This document shows positions 7,927 to 16,099 of a DNA stretch of 36,603 nt, piece by piece (position 1 is the stretch's first letter; each line of letters starts with the position of its first letter). Both the position numbers and the translations under genes were made by a program. The DNA lies in assembly GCA_025210475.1 (NCBI GenBank), contig JAOARW010000069.1:1-36603 (forward strand), read 5' to 3'. The stretch comes from Carboxylicivirga sp. GTDB lineage: Bacteria > Bacteroidota > Bacteroidia > Bacteroidales > Marinilabiliaceae. The notes beneath the pieces are model-generated. The model was not told the DNA's origin and did not search any database. It saw nothing but the letters and a program-made list of their open reading frames with translations.

Positions 7927-9483
7927 ATGAAAGTATCTGAAAAGATTGAGCTACTGAAGAAGAGGCGTGAGGAAGTCCGGAAAATGGGCGGGGATGCACG
8001 TGTAGCTAAACATCACGAAAAGGGCAAACTTTCGGCTCGCGAGCGTTTAGACTATCTTTTTGATGAGGACAGCTTCAGAGAAGTAGACATGTTTGTTGAG
8101 CACCGCTCAGTAAACTTCGGTCTTGAAAAAATTGAAATCCCTTCTGACGGTGTAATTATCGGTCACGGTTTAGTAAATGGCCGTCCTGTTTTCGCCTATT
8201 CACAAGACTTTACTTCACGTGGAGGTTCACTTGGTGAAATGCATGCTGCGAAAATCTGTAAGATTATGGATTTAGCCGTTAAAGCAGGTGCTCCTGTTGT
8301 AGGATTAAACGATTCGGGTGGTGCACGCGTTGAAGAAGGTGTTGATGCCTTAAAAGGTTACGGTGAGATTTTTATGCGTAACTCTCGTGCTTCGGGTGTT
8401 ATTCCACAGATTTCAGCTATCATGGGACCTTGTGCCGGTGGTGCTGTTTATTCACCTGCTATGACTGACTTTATCTTTATGGTAAAGAAAAAGAGTCACA
8501 TGTTTATTACCGGTCCTAACGTAATTAAGACGGTAACAGGTGAGGAAACGACTTTAGAAGATCTTGGTGGAGCAATGGTACACAATACCAAGAGTGGTAA
8601 TGCTCACTTTGCCTGCGATAGTGACGAAGATACAATTGACGCAATCAAAGAATTATTGGAATTCTTACCAAACAACAACCTGGAAGAGGCTCCACAGATT
8701 CCGATGGGTGATGACCCAACTCGTCAGTGTGAAGAGTTAGATACAATTATACCAGATGATCCAAAAACACCATATAACATGGTGGATGTAATCGAGTCGG
8801 TGCTTGACAATGGAGAATTTATGCAGGTGCACGAGCACTATGCAGAGAATGCCATTGTTGGTTTCGGTCACTTAAACAACCGTTCGGTTGGTATCATTGC
8901 TAACCAGCCAATGATTCAGGCAGGTTGTTTAGATATCGATGCATCAGATAAAATTTCACGTTTTGTACGTACTTGTGATGCTTACAATATCCCAATGATT
9001 ACGTTTGTTGACGTACCAGGATACTTACCAGGTGTTCAGCAGGAGTGGGATGGTATTATTCGTCACGGTGCGAAACTACTTTGGTCGTATGCCGAAGCTA
9101 CTGTGCCTAAGTTTACAGTGGTAACCCGTAAAGATTACGGTGGTGCCTACCTAGCGATGTGTTCGAAGCCATTAGGTGCTGATATGGTGTTTGCATGGCC
9201 ATCGGCTGAGATTGCAGTAATGGGTGCTAAAGGTGCTGTTGAGATTATTTCGACTTACCGTAAGCAGATTGCTGAAGCTGAAGACAAGCAAGCTGTAACA
9301 GATGCTAAAATCAATGAGTACGAAGAGGCATTTAGTGTACCTTATTTAGCGGCTAAGCGCGGTTATATTGATGATGTTATCCTGCCAAGCGAAACTAGGC
9401 AGCGCCTGATCGACGCCATGGAAGTGATGTCGACTAAAACAGAGGTGTTACCTCCTAAAAAGCACGGAAACATTCCATTGTAA
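7927..9483 (+). CDS. mmdA: Methylmalonyl-CoA carboxyltransferase 12S / MmdA-type subunit
   Basis: A 518-residue biotin-dependent carboxyltransferase with crotonase-fold N and C halves. The N half has LNDSGGARVEEGV (about 127-139) and the oxyanion motif GPCAGGAVY (167-175). The C half has VPGYLPGVQQEWDGIIRHGA, RKDYGGAYLAMCSK and WPSAEIAVMGAKGA. The C-terminus KKHGNIPL closely resembles the end of Propionibacterium transcarboxylase 12S (KKHGNFPC) and of MmdA decarboxylase alpha subunits. It moves a carboxyl group between methylmalonyl-CoA (or propionyl-CoA) and biotin. The partner carrier is encoded two genes downstream. No biotin carboxylase is nearby, so propionyl-CoA carboxylase beta (PccB) is a less likely label. 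The next gene starts 12 bases after its stop. Confidence 0.9.
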   Translation: MKVSEKIELLKKRREEVRKMGGDARVAKHHEKGKLSARERLDYLFDEDSFREVDMFVEHRSVNFGLEKIEIPSDGVIIGHGLVNGRPVFAYSQDFTSRGGSLGEMHAAKICKIMDLAVKAGAPVVGLNDSGGARVEEGVDALKGYGEIFMRNSRASGVIPQISAIMGPCAGGAVYSPAMTDFIFMVKKKSHMFITGPNVIKTVTGEETTLEDLGGAMVHNTKSGNAHFACDSDEDTIDAIKELLEFLPNNNLEEAPQIPMGDDPTRQCEELDTIIPDDPKTPYNMVDVIESVLDNGEFMQVHEHYAENAIVGFGHLNNRSVGIIANQPMIQAGCLDIDASDKISRFVRTCDAYNIPMITFVDVPGYLPGVQQEWDGIIRHGAKLLWSYAEATVPKFTVVTRKDYGGAYLAMCSKPLGADMVFAWPSAEIAVMGAKGAVEIISTYRKQIAEAEDKQAVTDAKINEYEEAFSVPYLAAKRGYIDDVILPSETRQRLIDAMEVMSTKTEVLPPKKHGNIPL

Positions 9484-9495
9484 AATAATAATACG

Positions 9496-9681
9496 ATGAC
9501 AGCAAGAGAAAAAAGAAGAAGAGCGGCAATGATCGCCGTTGCTTATTACCTGGAGCAGGAAGCAGCTAAAAACAATGATGTGAAAGCTGTTAACTCATGG
9601 AAAGCAGCCGGAAAGGAAGTGATCATGAGTAACCGTGCAATGGTACAACGCCGTGGTCGTTTATTACGTTCTCGCGCTTAA
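9496..9681 (+). CDS. Small MmdE/OadG-tail-like subunit of the carboxyltransferase
   Basis: A 61-residue, very basic protein without a membrane segment, 12 bases after the 12S gene. Its pattern (AAMIAVAYYLEQ, then VNSWKAAGKEVIMSNRAMVQRRGR) resembles the cytoplasmic C-terminal tail of OadG/MmdD gamma-delta subunits, where an Ala-rich helix is followed by W..AGR. In Veillonella methylmalonyl-CoA decarboxylase the 55-residue epsilon subunit MmdE is just such a tail without the membrane helix and stabilises the complex. By analogy this protein probably binds or stabilises the carboxyltransferase assembly. The family match is by eye and the role is inference. It is well supported as a real gene by its tight position in the operon. 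Confidence 0.6.
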   Translation: MTAREKRRRAAMIAVAYYLEQEAAKNNDVKAVNSWKAAGKEVIMSNRAMVQRRGRLLRSRA

Positions 9682-9699
9682 GGTTAAGTAAAGTAGTTT

Positions 9700-9852
9700 A
9701 ACAGGCAGAAGGCAGAAGTGAACTAGAGCCTAAAGAAAAGGTGAGAAATGAGAAGTGAGAGGTGAGAAAAAAGAATCTTTCAGTTCGACAATTCACCACT
9801 TTAACAATTCTCCAATAATATCAGGCACGGAGCACTTTGCACGAAGCACTTA
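9700..9852. repeat. Mosaic of low-complexity direct repeats inside the operon
   Basis: The 184-base gap before the 5S-carrier gene is built from several short degenerate repeats: GGCAGAAGGCAGAAG (from 9704), a run of GTGAGAAATGAGAAGTGAGA-like units (about 9741-9772), an AATTCACCA/AATTCTCCA pair (about 9790-9815), and a 14-base direct repeat GCACGGAGCACTTT / GCACGAAGCACTTA (9825-9852). No open frame or clear promoter is present. Confidence 0.6.
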
Positions 9853-9865
9853 AAAAGTAAAAAAG

Positions 9866-11770
9866 ATGAATTTCGATAAACACGGAGCTTTAGAAATGGC
9901 TCCACTAGAGTTTGGCGCTGATCGTCCAAAGGCGGCCAATCCAATTAAAATTAACGACGTAAGTTTACGTGACGGACACCAGTCATTATTCGCAACACGC
10001 GGTCGTACCGAAGATATGTTGCCTGTGGCTGAAATGATCGATAACGCCGGTTACAACGCTGTTGAAACATGGGGTGGTGCTACTTTCGATACCATGCACC
10101 GTTTCTTGGCCGAAGATCCATGGGAGCGTCTTCGCACATTAAAGAAGCACATGCCTAAAACACCATTCTCAATGCTGCTTCGCGGACAGAATGTTGTGGG
10201 TTACCGTAACTATGCCGATGATGTGGTACAGGCTTTCGTTCAGCGCGCTATTGATAACGGAATGGACATCTTCCGTTGTTTCGATGCCTTGAATGACTTC
10301 CGTAACTTCGAAACGGCTGCTAAAGTTATCAAAGACAATAAAAAGCACTTTCAGGGTGTAGTATGTTATACGTTGAACCAGCCTCGTTTAGGTGGTGATA
10401 TCTATAACATGGACTACTACCTGAACAAAGTAAAAGAATTATTAGAGTTTGGTGTTGATTCGATCTGTATCAAAGATATGGCTGGTTTGATCGCTCCTTA
10501 CGATATTTATAACCTGGTTCGCGAAATCAAGAAATTTACAGATACGCCTATCAACCTTCACACACACTTTACGTCTGGTATGGGTGACTTAGCCATCTTC
10601 AAAGCAATCGAAGCTGGTGTTGATATTGTTGATACTTGTATCGGGCCTTATGCTTACCGTACTTCTCATGCTGCTGTTGAGCCAATCATCATGTCATTGT
10701 TAGGTACTAACCGCGACTCAGGTATGGACATCAACAAAATTACTGCTATCTCTGACGAGATGGAGAAATACATACCTAAGTACAAGCACCTGGATAACAA
10801 TCCTAAGTACGCGACTACTGATATTAACGTACTGCTTCACCAAACTCCGGGTGGTATGTTGTCTAACCTGGTTAACCAGTTAAAGGCAATGAACGCTTTG
10901 GACAAGTTACCTGAAGTATTCCGTTTATTACCAAAAGTTCGTAAGGATCTTGGTAACATTCCATTGGTAACACCTACTTCTCAGATTGTTGGTGTTCAGA
11001 CAGTGAATAACGTATTATTCGATTCATACGAAGGTGAATATGCTCAGATTACTAAAGAGGTGAAAGATCTTTGCTTCGGATTATACGGAAAAACAACTGA
11101 TCCGATCGATCCTGAAGTACAGAAAAAAGCCTTGAAAGATTACCCACGTGGTGAGGAGCCTATTACTGCTCGCCCTGGTTCAATCTTAGAGCCTGAAATG
11201 GATGCTGTTAAAGCAGAGTTCAAAGACTTTACTCAGGACATTGATGATGAAGTATTGTGTGCACTTTATCCGGTTACAGGTAAGCGCTTCCTGAAATGGA
11301 AATATGGTAAGGAAGAAGTGCCTGCTGAATTCAAGGCTAAGACCATGGAGCAGGTTGAGAAAGAGGAAGAGTTGGTACGTAAGGCGTTATCGGGTGAGTT
11401 AACTTCTAAAGGTGGTGCTGGTGCAACACGTGAGTTGGAAGTAAAAGTTGATGGCGAAGTATTCACTGTTGAAATTAACGATCCTAATGCAGCTTCAGCA
11501 GCCCCTCGTGCACGTCGTGCCAAAGGTGGAGCTAAGGAAGTGGAAGCAACCGGAAGTCTACTGGCACCTATTCCAGGTATGATTGTAGAGTTCAAAGTAA
11601 AAGTTGGCGACGAAGTAAAAGCCGGTGATACTGTGGTTGTGCTGGAAGCTATGAAGATGATGAATAACCTTGATGCCGCTGTTGACGGTGTTGTTAAGGA
11701 GATTAAATTTGATTCTGGTGATTCAGTAGCAAAAGGTGATGTACTTATGGTAATTGAGCCAAATGAGTAA
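9866..11770 (+). CDS. Transcarboxylase 5S subunit fused to biotin carrier (PycB/OadA-like)
   Basis: A 634-residue protein. Residues about 25-300 form the HMGL-like TIM barrel of pyruvate/oxaloacetate carboxyltransferases: LRDGHQS (34-40, metal-binding Asp 36), MLLRGQN (103-109), CIKDMAGL (201-208, Lys 203 being the expected carbamylated lysine), and HTH at 232-234 (metal ligands). A conserved carboxylase domain follows to about 470. After a linker the biotinyl domain occupies about 560-634, with EAMKM placing the biotinylated lysine at 597, 37 residues from the end. It is fully compatible with transcarboxylase 5S plus 1.3S in one chain, OadA or PycB. Lack of OadB and of a biotin carboxylase here favours transcarboxylase: methylmalonyl-CoA plus pyruvate giving propionyl-CoA plus oxaloacetate. 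A terminator follows. Confidence 0.85.
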   Translation: MNFDKHGALEMAPLEFGADRPKAANPIKINDVSLRDGHQSLFATRGRTEDMLPVAEMIDNAGYNAVETWGGATFDTMHRFLAEDPWERLRTLKKHMPKTPFSMLLRGQNVVGYRNYADDVVQAFVQRAIDNGMDIFRCFDALNDFRNFETAAKVIKDNKKHFQGVVCYTLNQPRLGGDIYNMDYYLNKVKELLEFGVDSICIKDMAGLIAPYDIYNLVREIKKFTDTPINLHTHFTSGMGDLAIFKAIEAGVDIVDTCIGPYAYRTSHAAVEPIIMSLLGTNRDSGMDINKITAISDEMEKYIPKYKHLDNNPKYATTDINVLLHQTPGGMLSNLVNQLKAMNALDKLPEVFRLLPKVRKDLGNIPLVTPTSQIVGVQTVNNVLFDSYEGEYAQITKEVKDLCFGLYGKTTDPIDPEVQKKALKDYPRGEEPITARPGSILEPEMDAVKAEFKDFTQDIDDEVLCALYPVTGKRFLKWKYGKEEVPAEFKAKTMEQVEKEEELVRKALSGELTSKGGAGATRELEVKVDGEVFTVEINDPNAASAAPRARRAKGGAKEVEATGSLLAPIPGMIVEFKVKVGDEVKAGDTVVVLEAMKMMNNLDAAVDGVVKEIKFDSGDSVAKGDVLMVIEPNE

Positions 11771-11801
11771 ATAAATCCAAGTACAATATACTCCAAAAAT
11801 G

Positions 11802-11829
11802 AAGGCAGGCCATGTGGCTTGCCTTTTTT
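11802..11829 (+). terminator. Intrinsic terminator of the carboxyltransferase operon
   Basis: AAGGCAGGCC, loop ATGT, GGCTTGCCTT, then a T run. The stem has one G-T pair and starts 32 bases after the stop codon. Confidence 0.8.
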
Positions 11830-11956
11830 GATTGTGCTAAATGATCTTTAATTATTCTATTATGTAGGGTTTTCATTTCGTGCCTTTAAACAGACGTTTC
11901 ATCCCTCTCTTTTTTTCCTTCATTATCATTAATTGCCAAAGGCATAAGGTCTGTTG

Positions 11957-11964
11957 TACCTTTG
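11957..11964 (+). promoter_or_regulatory. Predicted -7 box upstream of the phosphoesterase lipoprotein
   Basis: TACCTTTG matches the Bacteroidota -7 consensus exactly. TTG at 11933-11935 lies about 21 bases upstream as a possible -33 element. The predicted start codon is 55 bases downstream. Confidence 0.5.
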
Positions 11965-12018
11965 GAGTATTGTTAATCAACCTGAACCGTGAAGAGGATG
12001 TTGGTGTAAACCTAATTG

Positions 12019-12831
12019 ATGATGAACCCAAATACATTTCGTGTAATATTTTTATGCATTGCCTTTGCATTCAGTTTTTCATCCTGTGATGAAATAATCG
12101 AGTACAGCCCCTATCAAAACAAAGTTAAATCAAAATGGAAAAAGCAAAATGTAAGCAATTACAATAAGCTTTTGCCCGCAGCCAATGAAGATTTCAAACC
12201 CTTTAGGGTAGGTCTTATTGCCGATTCGCATACCTACTACGATGAGTTTGAAAAGCAGGTAAAATATATCAATTCGAGAGATGACCTGGATTTTATCGTT
12301 CATTTGGGTGACATTACTTTAAGTGCCAATGCGCGCGAGTTTGATTGGTACAGCGATATCATGAATAAGATAAAGATACCGGTTATCACAATTATTGGTA
12401 ATCACGATTGTCTGGGCAATGGTCATAGCATATACCAGGAAATGTTTGGAGAATCAAACTTTTTCTTTGAGTACCGCGATGTGAAATTGGTGTTCTTTGA
12501 TGATGTTGTTTGGGAGAAGAAAGTATCTGATCCGGATTTTGAGTGGTTTGACAAAGCGCTTGAAAACGACCAGGATTATAAATATGTAATTCCTTTTGCG
12601 CATATACCACCTTGGGATGCTCAATTCACAATTGGGAATGAATACTTGTACGATCAGCTGATGCTGAAGCATGATGTTGACTTATCAGTTCATGGTCATG
12701 GGCATAGTTACTCATATCAGAAAAATTATGGTGAGGTAAATTATCTGATGGTACCTGCACCTATTCGGGATGAGTTAATAATTCTGGATGTCAATTCGGA
12801 TGCGATTGATGTTGAGCGAATCGAGTATTAA
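12019..12831 (+). CDS. Calcineurin-like metallophosphoesterase lipoprotein
   Basis: About 270 residues. A lipoprotein signal peptide ends in FSFSSC, so the protein should be attached to a membrane on the outside of the cytoplasm. The metallophosphoesterase motif series is present in order: IADSHTYYDEF (D-x-H), HLGDIT (G-D), IGNHDCLG (GNHD), FAHIPPWD and VHGHGHSY (GHxH). These ligands bind the two metals. The substrate is unknown; phosphodiesters or phosphoproteins are possible. Two adjacent ATG codons (12019 and 12022) follow an in-frame TTG at 12016; either ATG gives a good signal peptide. The next gene starts 16 bases after the stop. Confidence 0.85.
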   Translation: MMNPNTFRVIFLCIAFAFSFSSCDEIIEYSPYQNKVKSKWKKQNVSNYNKLLPAANEDFKPFRVGLIADSHTYYDEFEKQVKYINSRDDLDFIVHLGDITLSANAREFDWYSDIMNKIKIPVITIIGNHDCLGNGHSIYQEMFGESNFFFEYRDVKLVFFDDVVWEKKVSDPDFEWFDKALENDQDYKYVIPFAHIPPWDAQFTIGNEYLYDQLMLKHDVDLSVHGHGHSYSYQKNYGEVNYLMVPAPIRDELIILDVNSDAIDVERIEY

Positions 12832-12847
12832 AAAAGAGGGAAGAATT

Positions 12848-13516
12848 GTGAGATATATACTATTTATATTGGCCATGTTTGTGATGCAACCATTTGTTAC
12901 TGATGTTGCGGCGCAAAGTGATATTGATTCCATTGAGAATCTGCCAAAACCATTACAACGGGCCTATAAAACCCGAACGGTGGTAATAAAAAACGATACA
13001 GTAGCATACAAACATCGCTGGTTTATTCCCGGACAATATAAACTGCAGTATGCCGGAAGCATTGGTTTTATGTCCGTTGGATTTGGCTATGCCATTGGTA
13101 AGGTCTATCAACCAGCTTTGTTTTTTGGCTATTTAAGCGAGAATTTTGGAGGTAGTAAGAACAGTGTGGTGAGCATATCGCTTAAAAACAGTTTTTACTT
13201 TACCCGCGAACCTTTGTTTGAGTATTTCAGACCCTATGGAGGGATGTCCATTAACTGGGGGAATACCAATAATACCTTCAGACGTTTGCCTGATTATTAC
13301 CCGAAGGAATACTATTTTCAGAATAAAGTGCATTTTGCACCATTTGTAGGAGGTGAGCTATACTTTGATATTAAGAGTAGTTATTTTAAAGGATTTGGCG
13401 TTTATTCCGAATTATCGGCTATGGATGCCTATCTGCTGGAAGCCATCCGAACAAAGTATGTGAAGCCACACATGGCACTCTCTTTGGCGGTTGGAGTAAC
13501 CTTTTACCTTAAATAA
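12848..13516 (+). CDS. Outer-membrane beta-barrel-like protein of unknown function
   Basis: About 222 residues. The GTG at 12848 (MRYILFILAMFVMQ) gives a clean signal peptide ending VAAQ and has AGAGGG about 7 bases upstream; the frame is open back to an ATG at 12788 that would overlap the previous gene. The mature part is rich in alternating hydrophobic and aromatic residues (KLQYAGSIGFMSVGFGYAIGK, FEYFRPYGGMSINWG, HFAPFVGGELYFDIKS) and ends in an aromatic/basic strand (LSLAVGVTFYLK), which suits a small 8-strand outer-membrane barrel. It is probably co-transcribed with the phosphoesterase lipoprotein upstream. No named family is recognised. Confidence 0.75.
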   Translation: MRYILFILAMFVMQPFVTDVAAQSDIDSIENLPKPLQRAYKTRTVVIKNDTVAYKHRWFIPGQYKLQYAGSIGFMSVGFGYAIGKVYQPALFFGYLSENFGGSKNSVVSISLKNSFYFTREPLFEYFRPYGGMSINWGNTNNTFRRLPDYYPKEYYFQNKVHFAPFVGGELYFDIKSSYFKGFGVYSELSAMDAYLLEAIRTKYVKPHMALSLAVGVTFYLK

Positions 13517-13529
13517 GCCATTTCTTTTG

Positions 13530-13549
13530 ATAGATAGTTAACTATCTAT
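13530..13549. repeat. 20-bp perfect palindrome
   Basis: ATAGATAGTTAACTATCTAT is perfectly self-complementary and begins 14 bases after the barrel gene stop codon. It could be a protein-binding site or a loopless cruciform; no downstream promoter is obvious. Confidence 0.6.
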
Positions 13550-13562
13550 AGCTCATAATTTG

Positions 13563-13598
13563 AAAAAGGCATGTATGCAACGGTGTACTTGCCTTTTT
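13563..13598 (+). terminator. Intrinsic terminator after the barrel gene
   Basis: AAAAAGGCATGTAT pairs with GTACTTGCCTTTTT across the loop GCAACGGT, with near-complete complementarity and A/T tracts on both sides. Confidence 0.75.
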
Positions 13599-13763
13599 CG
13601 TTCTTTGTAAATATTCGGTTTTAAAAATGGAGTTTTTTCTGGTAATGACTTCCCACAAAGGGCTAAATTATTATTGATTGAAAATACAGCTCTAAGAAAA
13701 TTAATGGCGAGCGCTACCAATATTTTAATTAATTTAGGCAACGATAAACTTAACGAATAGCTT

Positions 13764-15041
13764 ATGAACAGGAAGTTGCTTTTAATCATTGTCATTTTAA
13801 TAATGGGAGTGATAGCTGGAAATTGGATATATGGTAATATACTTGCTAAAAAGATTGAAGCAAGCCTTGAAGAACGTGTAAAGTTATTATCAGAGGATTG
13901 GCAGCTCGAAGTTGATAAAATCAAAGTGAATCCTTTATTGTCAAAGCTTCAGTTTAAGGGGCTTGTTGTTAAAACGATCGATGGCAGGGATGTAGCAGAA
14001 GTACAGGAAATGGTATTGGATATGCCCTACCACGAAGCCATGCGCTTATTAAAAAGCAAACAATTCGATGAGATTAAATCGCTAAAGTTAAAATGTAGCG
14101 AGCTGGCTGTGTTTATGGAAGCTGCTGGTGATAAACTTTTAGCAGAGGAATTAATTATAGATTTTGATGGTCATCTGACTAAGGAAGATATTGAAAGCCT
14201 TGATACGAAATTTCCAGTCTCTAAGCAGGAGTTGAGTATTGATGCTACCGAATTGAGTCTGGCTCAAACTCCCTGGATGAATAATTTAGGTTTTACGCCT
14301 GAGCAAATAGAGGATTTCAACCAAATGGAAGAGTTGAGTATGCACATTGTTTTTGATCCTAAAAAGCAGGAGATCGAGTTAGAGGATTTTCATATGTATT
14401 CACCATTACTTAGTTTAACATCCAATGGTAAGTTAAATTATGCAGGTGATGGAATTGAAGGCATGGAAACACTGAAAACACAATCATCGTTTAATTGCCA
14501 ACTAAATAAAGGAGGAATAAGCTGGGGCGATCCGGAAACAACAGGTAAGTTCTCCTTGGGTAATTTCCATATTAAAGCTGATGGTGTGGTTGCTTATCAG
14601 GGTGAAATCCCAATGGTTGAATCGCAGACAGCCAGCTTTTTAATTGAAGATCTAAAAGTTGAATATTCAGGTAATAAAAAAGACCAGTTACAAGCTCAAA
14701 CTGCTTTGCTGGGGATCGATGTAAATAATTTAGAGCTAGAGAAACTGGTTCTTAACTCGAATCTTCGGGATCAGAAATTGATCATCAGCGATACTGAGAT
14801 TAAATCATCACTTTTGGATGCGACTTTAAAGGCCGAATTGGAAATAAATGCCATGGCTCCTCAAACCTCTCAAATCAAAAAAGGTAAATTAGTCGTTAGC
14901 AAGTTACAACCAGGGCTGCAAAATGCCTTGTCGACCTTTGAGTTAATGACTGGTCAATCTTTGCCGCGTAAGGGAAAAAGCATTGTTTTGGAAATGAGTG
15001 GGCCACTTGTTCGTCCGAATATTAAGGGATTTAAATATTAA
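13764..15041 (+). CDS. Membrane-anchored AsmA-like protein of unknown function
   Basis: A 425-residue protein with an uncleaved N-terminal signal anchor (about residues 4-22) and a long extracytoplasmic part. The body contains repeated strand-forming segments (LQFKGLVVKTIDG, QEIELEDFHMYSPLLSL, LKVEYSGNKKD, NNLELEKLVLNSNLRDQKLIISDTEI) and ends with KGKSIVLEMSGPLVRPNIKGFKY. This pattern resembles AsmA/TamB-type proteins, which form lipid-conducting beta structures between the membranes, but the match is one of style only and no diagnostic motif is visible. It could equally be a lineage-specific lipid-binding protein. It stands alone: a terminator precedes it and 137 bases separate it from the patatin gene. 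Confidence 0.6.
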   Translation: MNRKLLLIIVILIMGVIAGNWIYGNILAKKIEASLEERVKLLSEDWQLEVDKIKVNPLLSKLQFKGLVVKTIDGRDVAEVQEMVLDMPYHEAMRLLKSKQFDEIKSLKLKCSELAVFMEAAGDKLLAEELIIDFDGHLTKEDIESLDTKFPVSKQELSIDATELSLAQTPWMNNLGFTPEQIEDFNQMEELSMHIVFDPKKQEIELEDFHMYSPLLSLTSNGKLNYAGDGIEGMETLKTQSSFNCQLNKGGISWGDPETTGKFSLGNFHIKADGVVAYQGEIPMVESQTASFLIEDLKVEYSGNKKDQLQAQTALLGIDVNNLELEKLVLNSNLRDQKLIISDTEIKSSLLDATLKAELEINAMAPQTSQIKKGKLVVSKLQPGLQNALSTFELMTGQSLPRKGKSIVLEMSGPLVRPNIKGFKY

Positions 15042-15178
15042 TAAGGGCTGTAATTTAATATCCTAAGTTCAATGATTAATTGACTCCTTGTTAAATTACT
15101 TAAAATCTGAAATCATGGGCCTTTATCAATCCATTTTTTAAAGGCCATTAGCTTGTTAGCTAAAAAATAAGTAAGTCA

Positions 15179-16039
15179 ATGTATAATGTAAATAAAACTG
15201 CCTTGGTGCTCGAAGGTGGTGGCTTTAGAGGTATGTATACCTCTGGGGTATTGGATGCCTTTCTGAAGAAAGATATACACTTTCCTTATGTAATTGGAGT
15301 ATCGGCCGGTGCGGCCTATGGTATTTCATATGCTTCCAGGCAGTATGGACGCAATAAGGATATTAATCTCAAGTATACCTCCGATCCTCGTTACATGAGC
15401 TGGGGCAACTTGTTTCGAAAAGGGAATTTATTCGATTGGGATTTTGTTTATGGAGAAATTCCGGAAAAATTAGATCCTTTTGATTTTGAGGCTTTTTATC
15501 AATCTGCTCCTAATTTTAATGTGGGTGTCACCAATGCTTTCTCAGGTGAAGCTGAATTCTTCTCTGCCAATAATATGGAGCGGCAGCAATTATTGGCAGC
15601 AATTACCGCTTCATCGAGCTTGCCTTTTGTATCGCAGATGGCTCATTTCAACAATGGGATTTATATGGATGGTGGCCTGGCCGATTCAATCCCTGTTATG
15701 AAAGCCTTTGACGATGGTCAGGAGCGTGCCGTTGTAGTTTTAACCCGCAACGAAAACTACCGTAAAAAAGCACCCAAATTCCAATGGTTGATTAAGTTGG
15801 CTTATCGAAAATATCCAAAGCTGGTAGAAGCTATATTAACCCGTGCGGAGCGCTATAACCAAACACTTGACTTGCTGGAGCAGATGGAGAATGAAGGGCG
15901 TGTTTTTATAATCCGACCCCAAAAGCCAATGCGTGTCTCACGAATTGAGAATGATGCACAAAAATTAGATGTTCTTTATCAACAGGGCTTTGATGAAATG
16001 ATGGACCAGGTTAATGAGTTAGGTGCCTGGCTGGGATAG
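15179..16039 (+). CDS. Patatin-like phospholipase (YjjU/RssA type)
   Basis: A 286-residue predicted serine acyl hydrolase. Motifs: GGGFRG (oxyanion hole, about residues 14-19), GVSAG (about 40-44, nucleophile Ser in G-x-S-x-G) and MDGGLADSIP (DGG, the dyad Asp). There is no signal peptide or membrane segment, so it should act from the cytoplasm on membrane lipids, as bacterial patatins of the YjjU group are thought to. The C-terminal third carries the helix-rich region typical of this group. The ATG at 15179 gives the catalytic region near the N-terminus as expected. Physiological substrate is unknown. Confidence 0.87.
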   Translation: MYNVNKTALVLEGGGFRGMYTSGVLDAFLKKDIHFPYVIGVSAGAAYGISYASRQYGRNKDINLKYTSDPRYMSWGNLFRKGNLFDWDFVYGEIPEKLDPFDFEAFYQSAPNFNVGVTNAFSGEAEFFSANNMERQQLLAAITASSSLPFVSQMAHFNNGIYMDGGLADSIPVMKAFDDGQERAVVVLTRNENYRKKAPKFQWLIKLAYRKYPKLVEAILTRAERYNQTLDLLEQMENEGRVFIIRPQKPMRVSRIENDAQKLDVLYQQGFDEMMDQVNELGAWLG

Positions 16040-16099
16040 TGGTGGCTTTTTCTTTCTATTCTCCTTAACTTTTCGGCTTTATTTTTAAAAAGTATAGAG

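Noticed and set aside
7927..9483. Annotation as propionyl-CoA carboxylase beta only
   Set aside because: A PCC would need a biotin carboxylase/carrier alpha subunit; none is encoded nearby and the adjacent carrier is fused to a pyruvate-type carboxyltransferase.
11266..11796. 176-codon minus-strand open frame over the biotinyl domain
   Set aside because: It is antisense to a strongly conserved domain and arises from the codon usage of the real gene.
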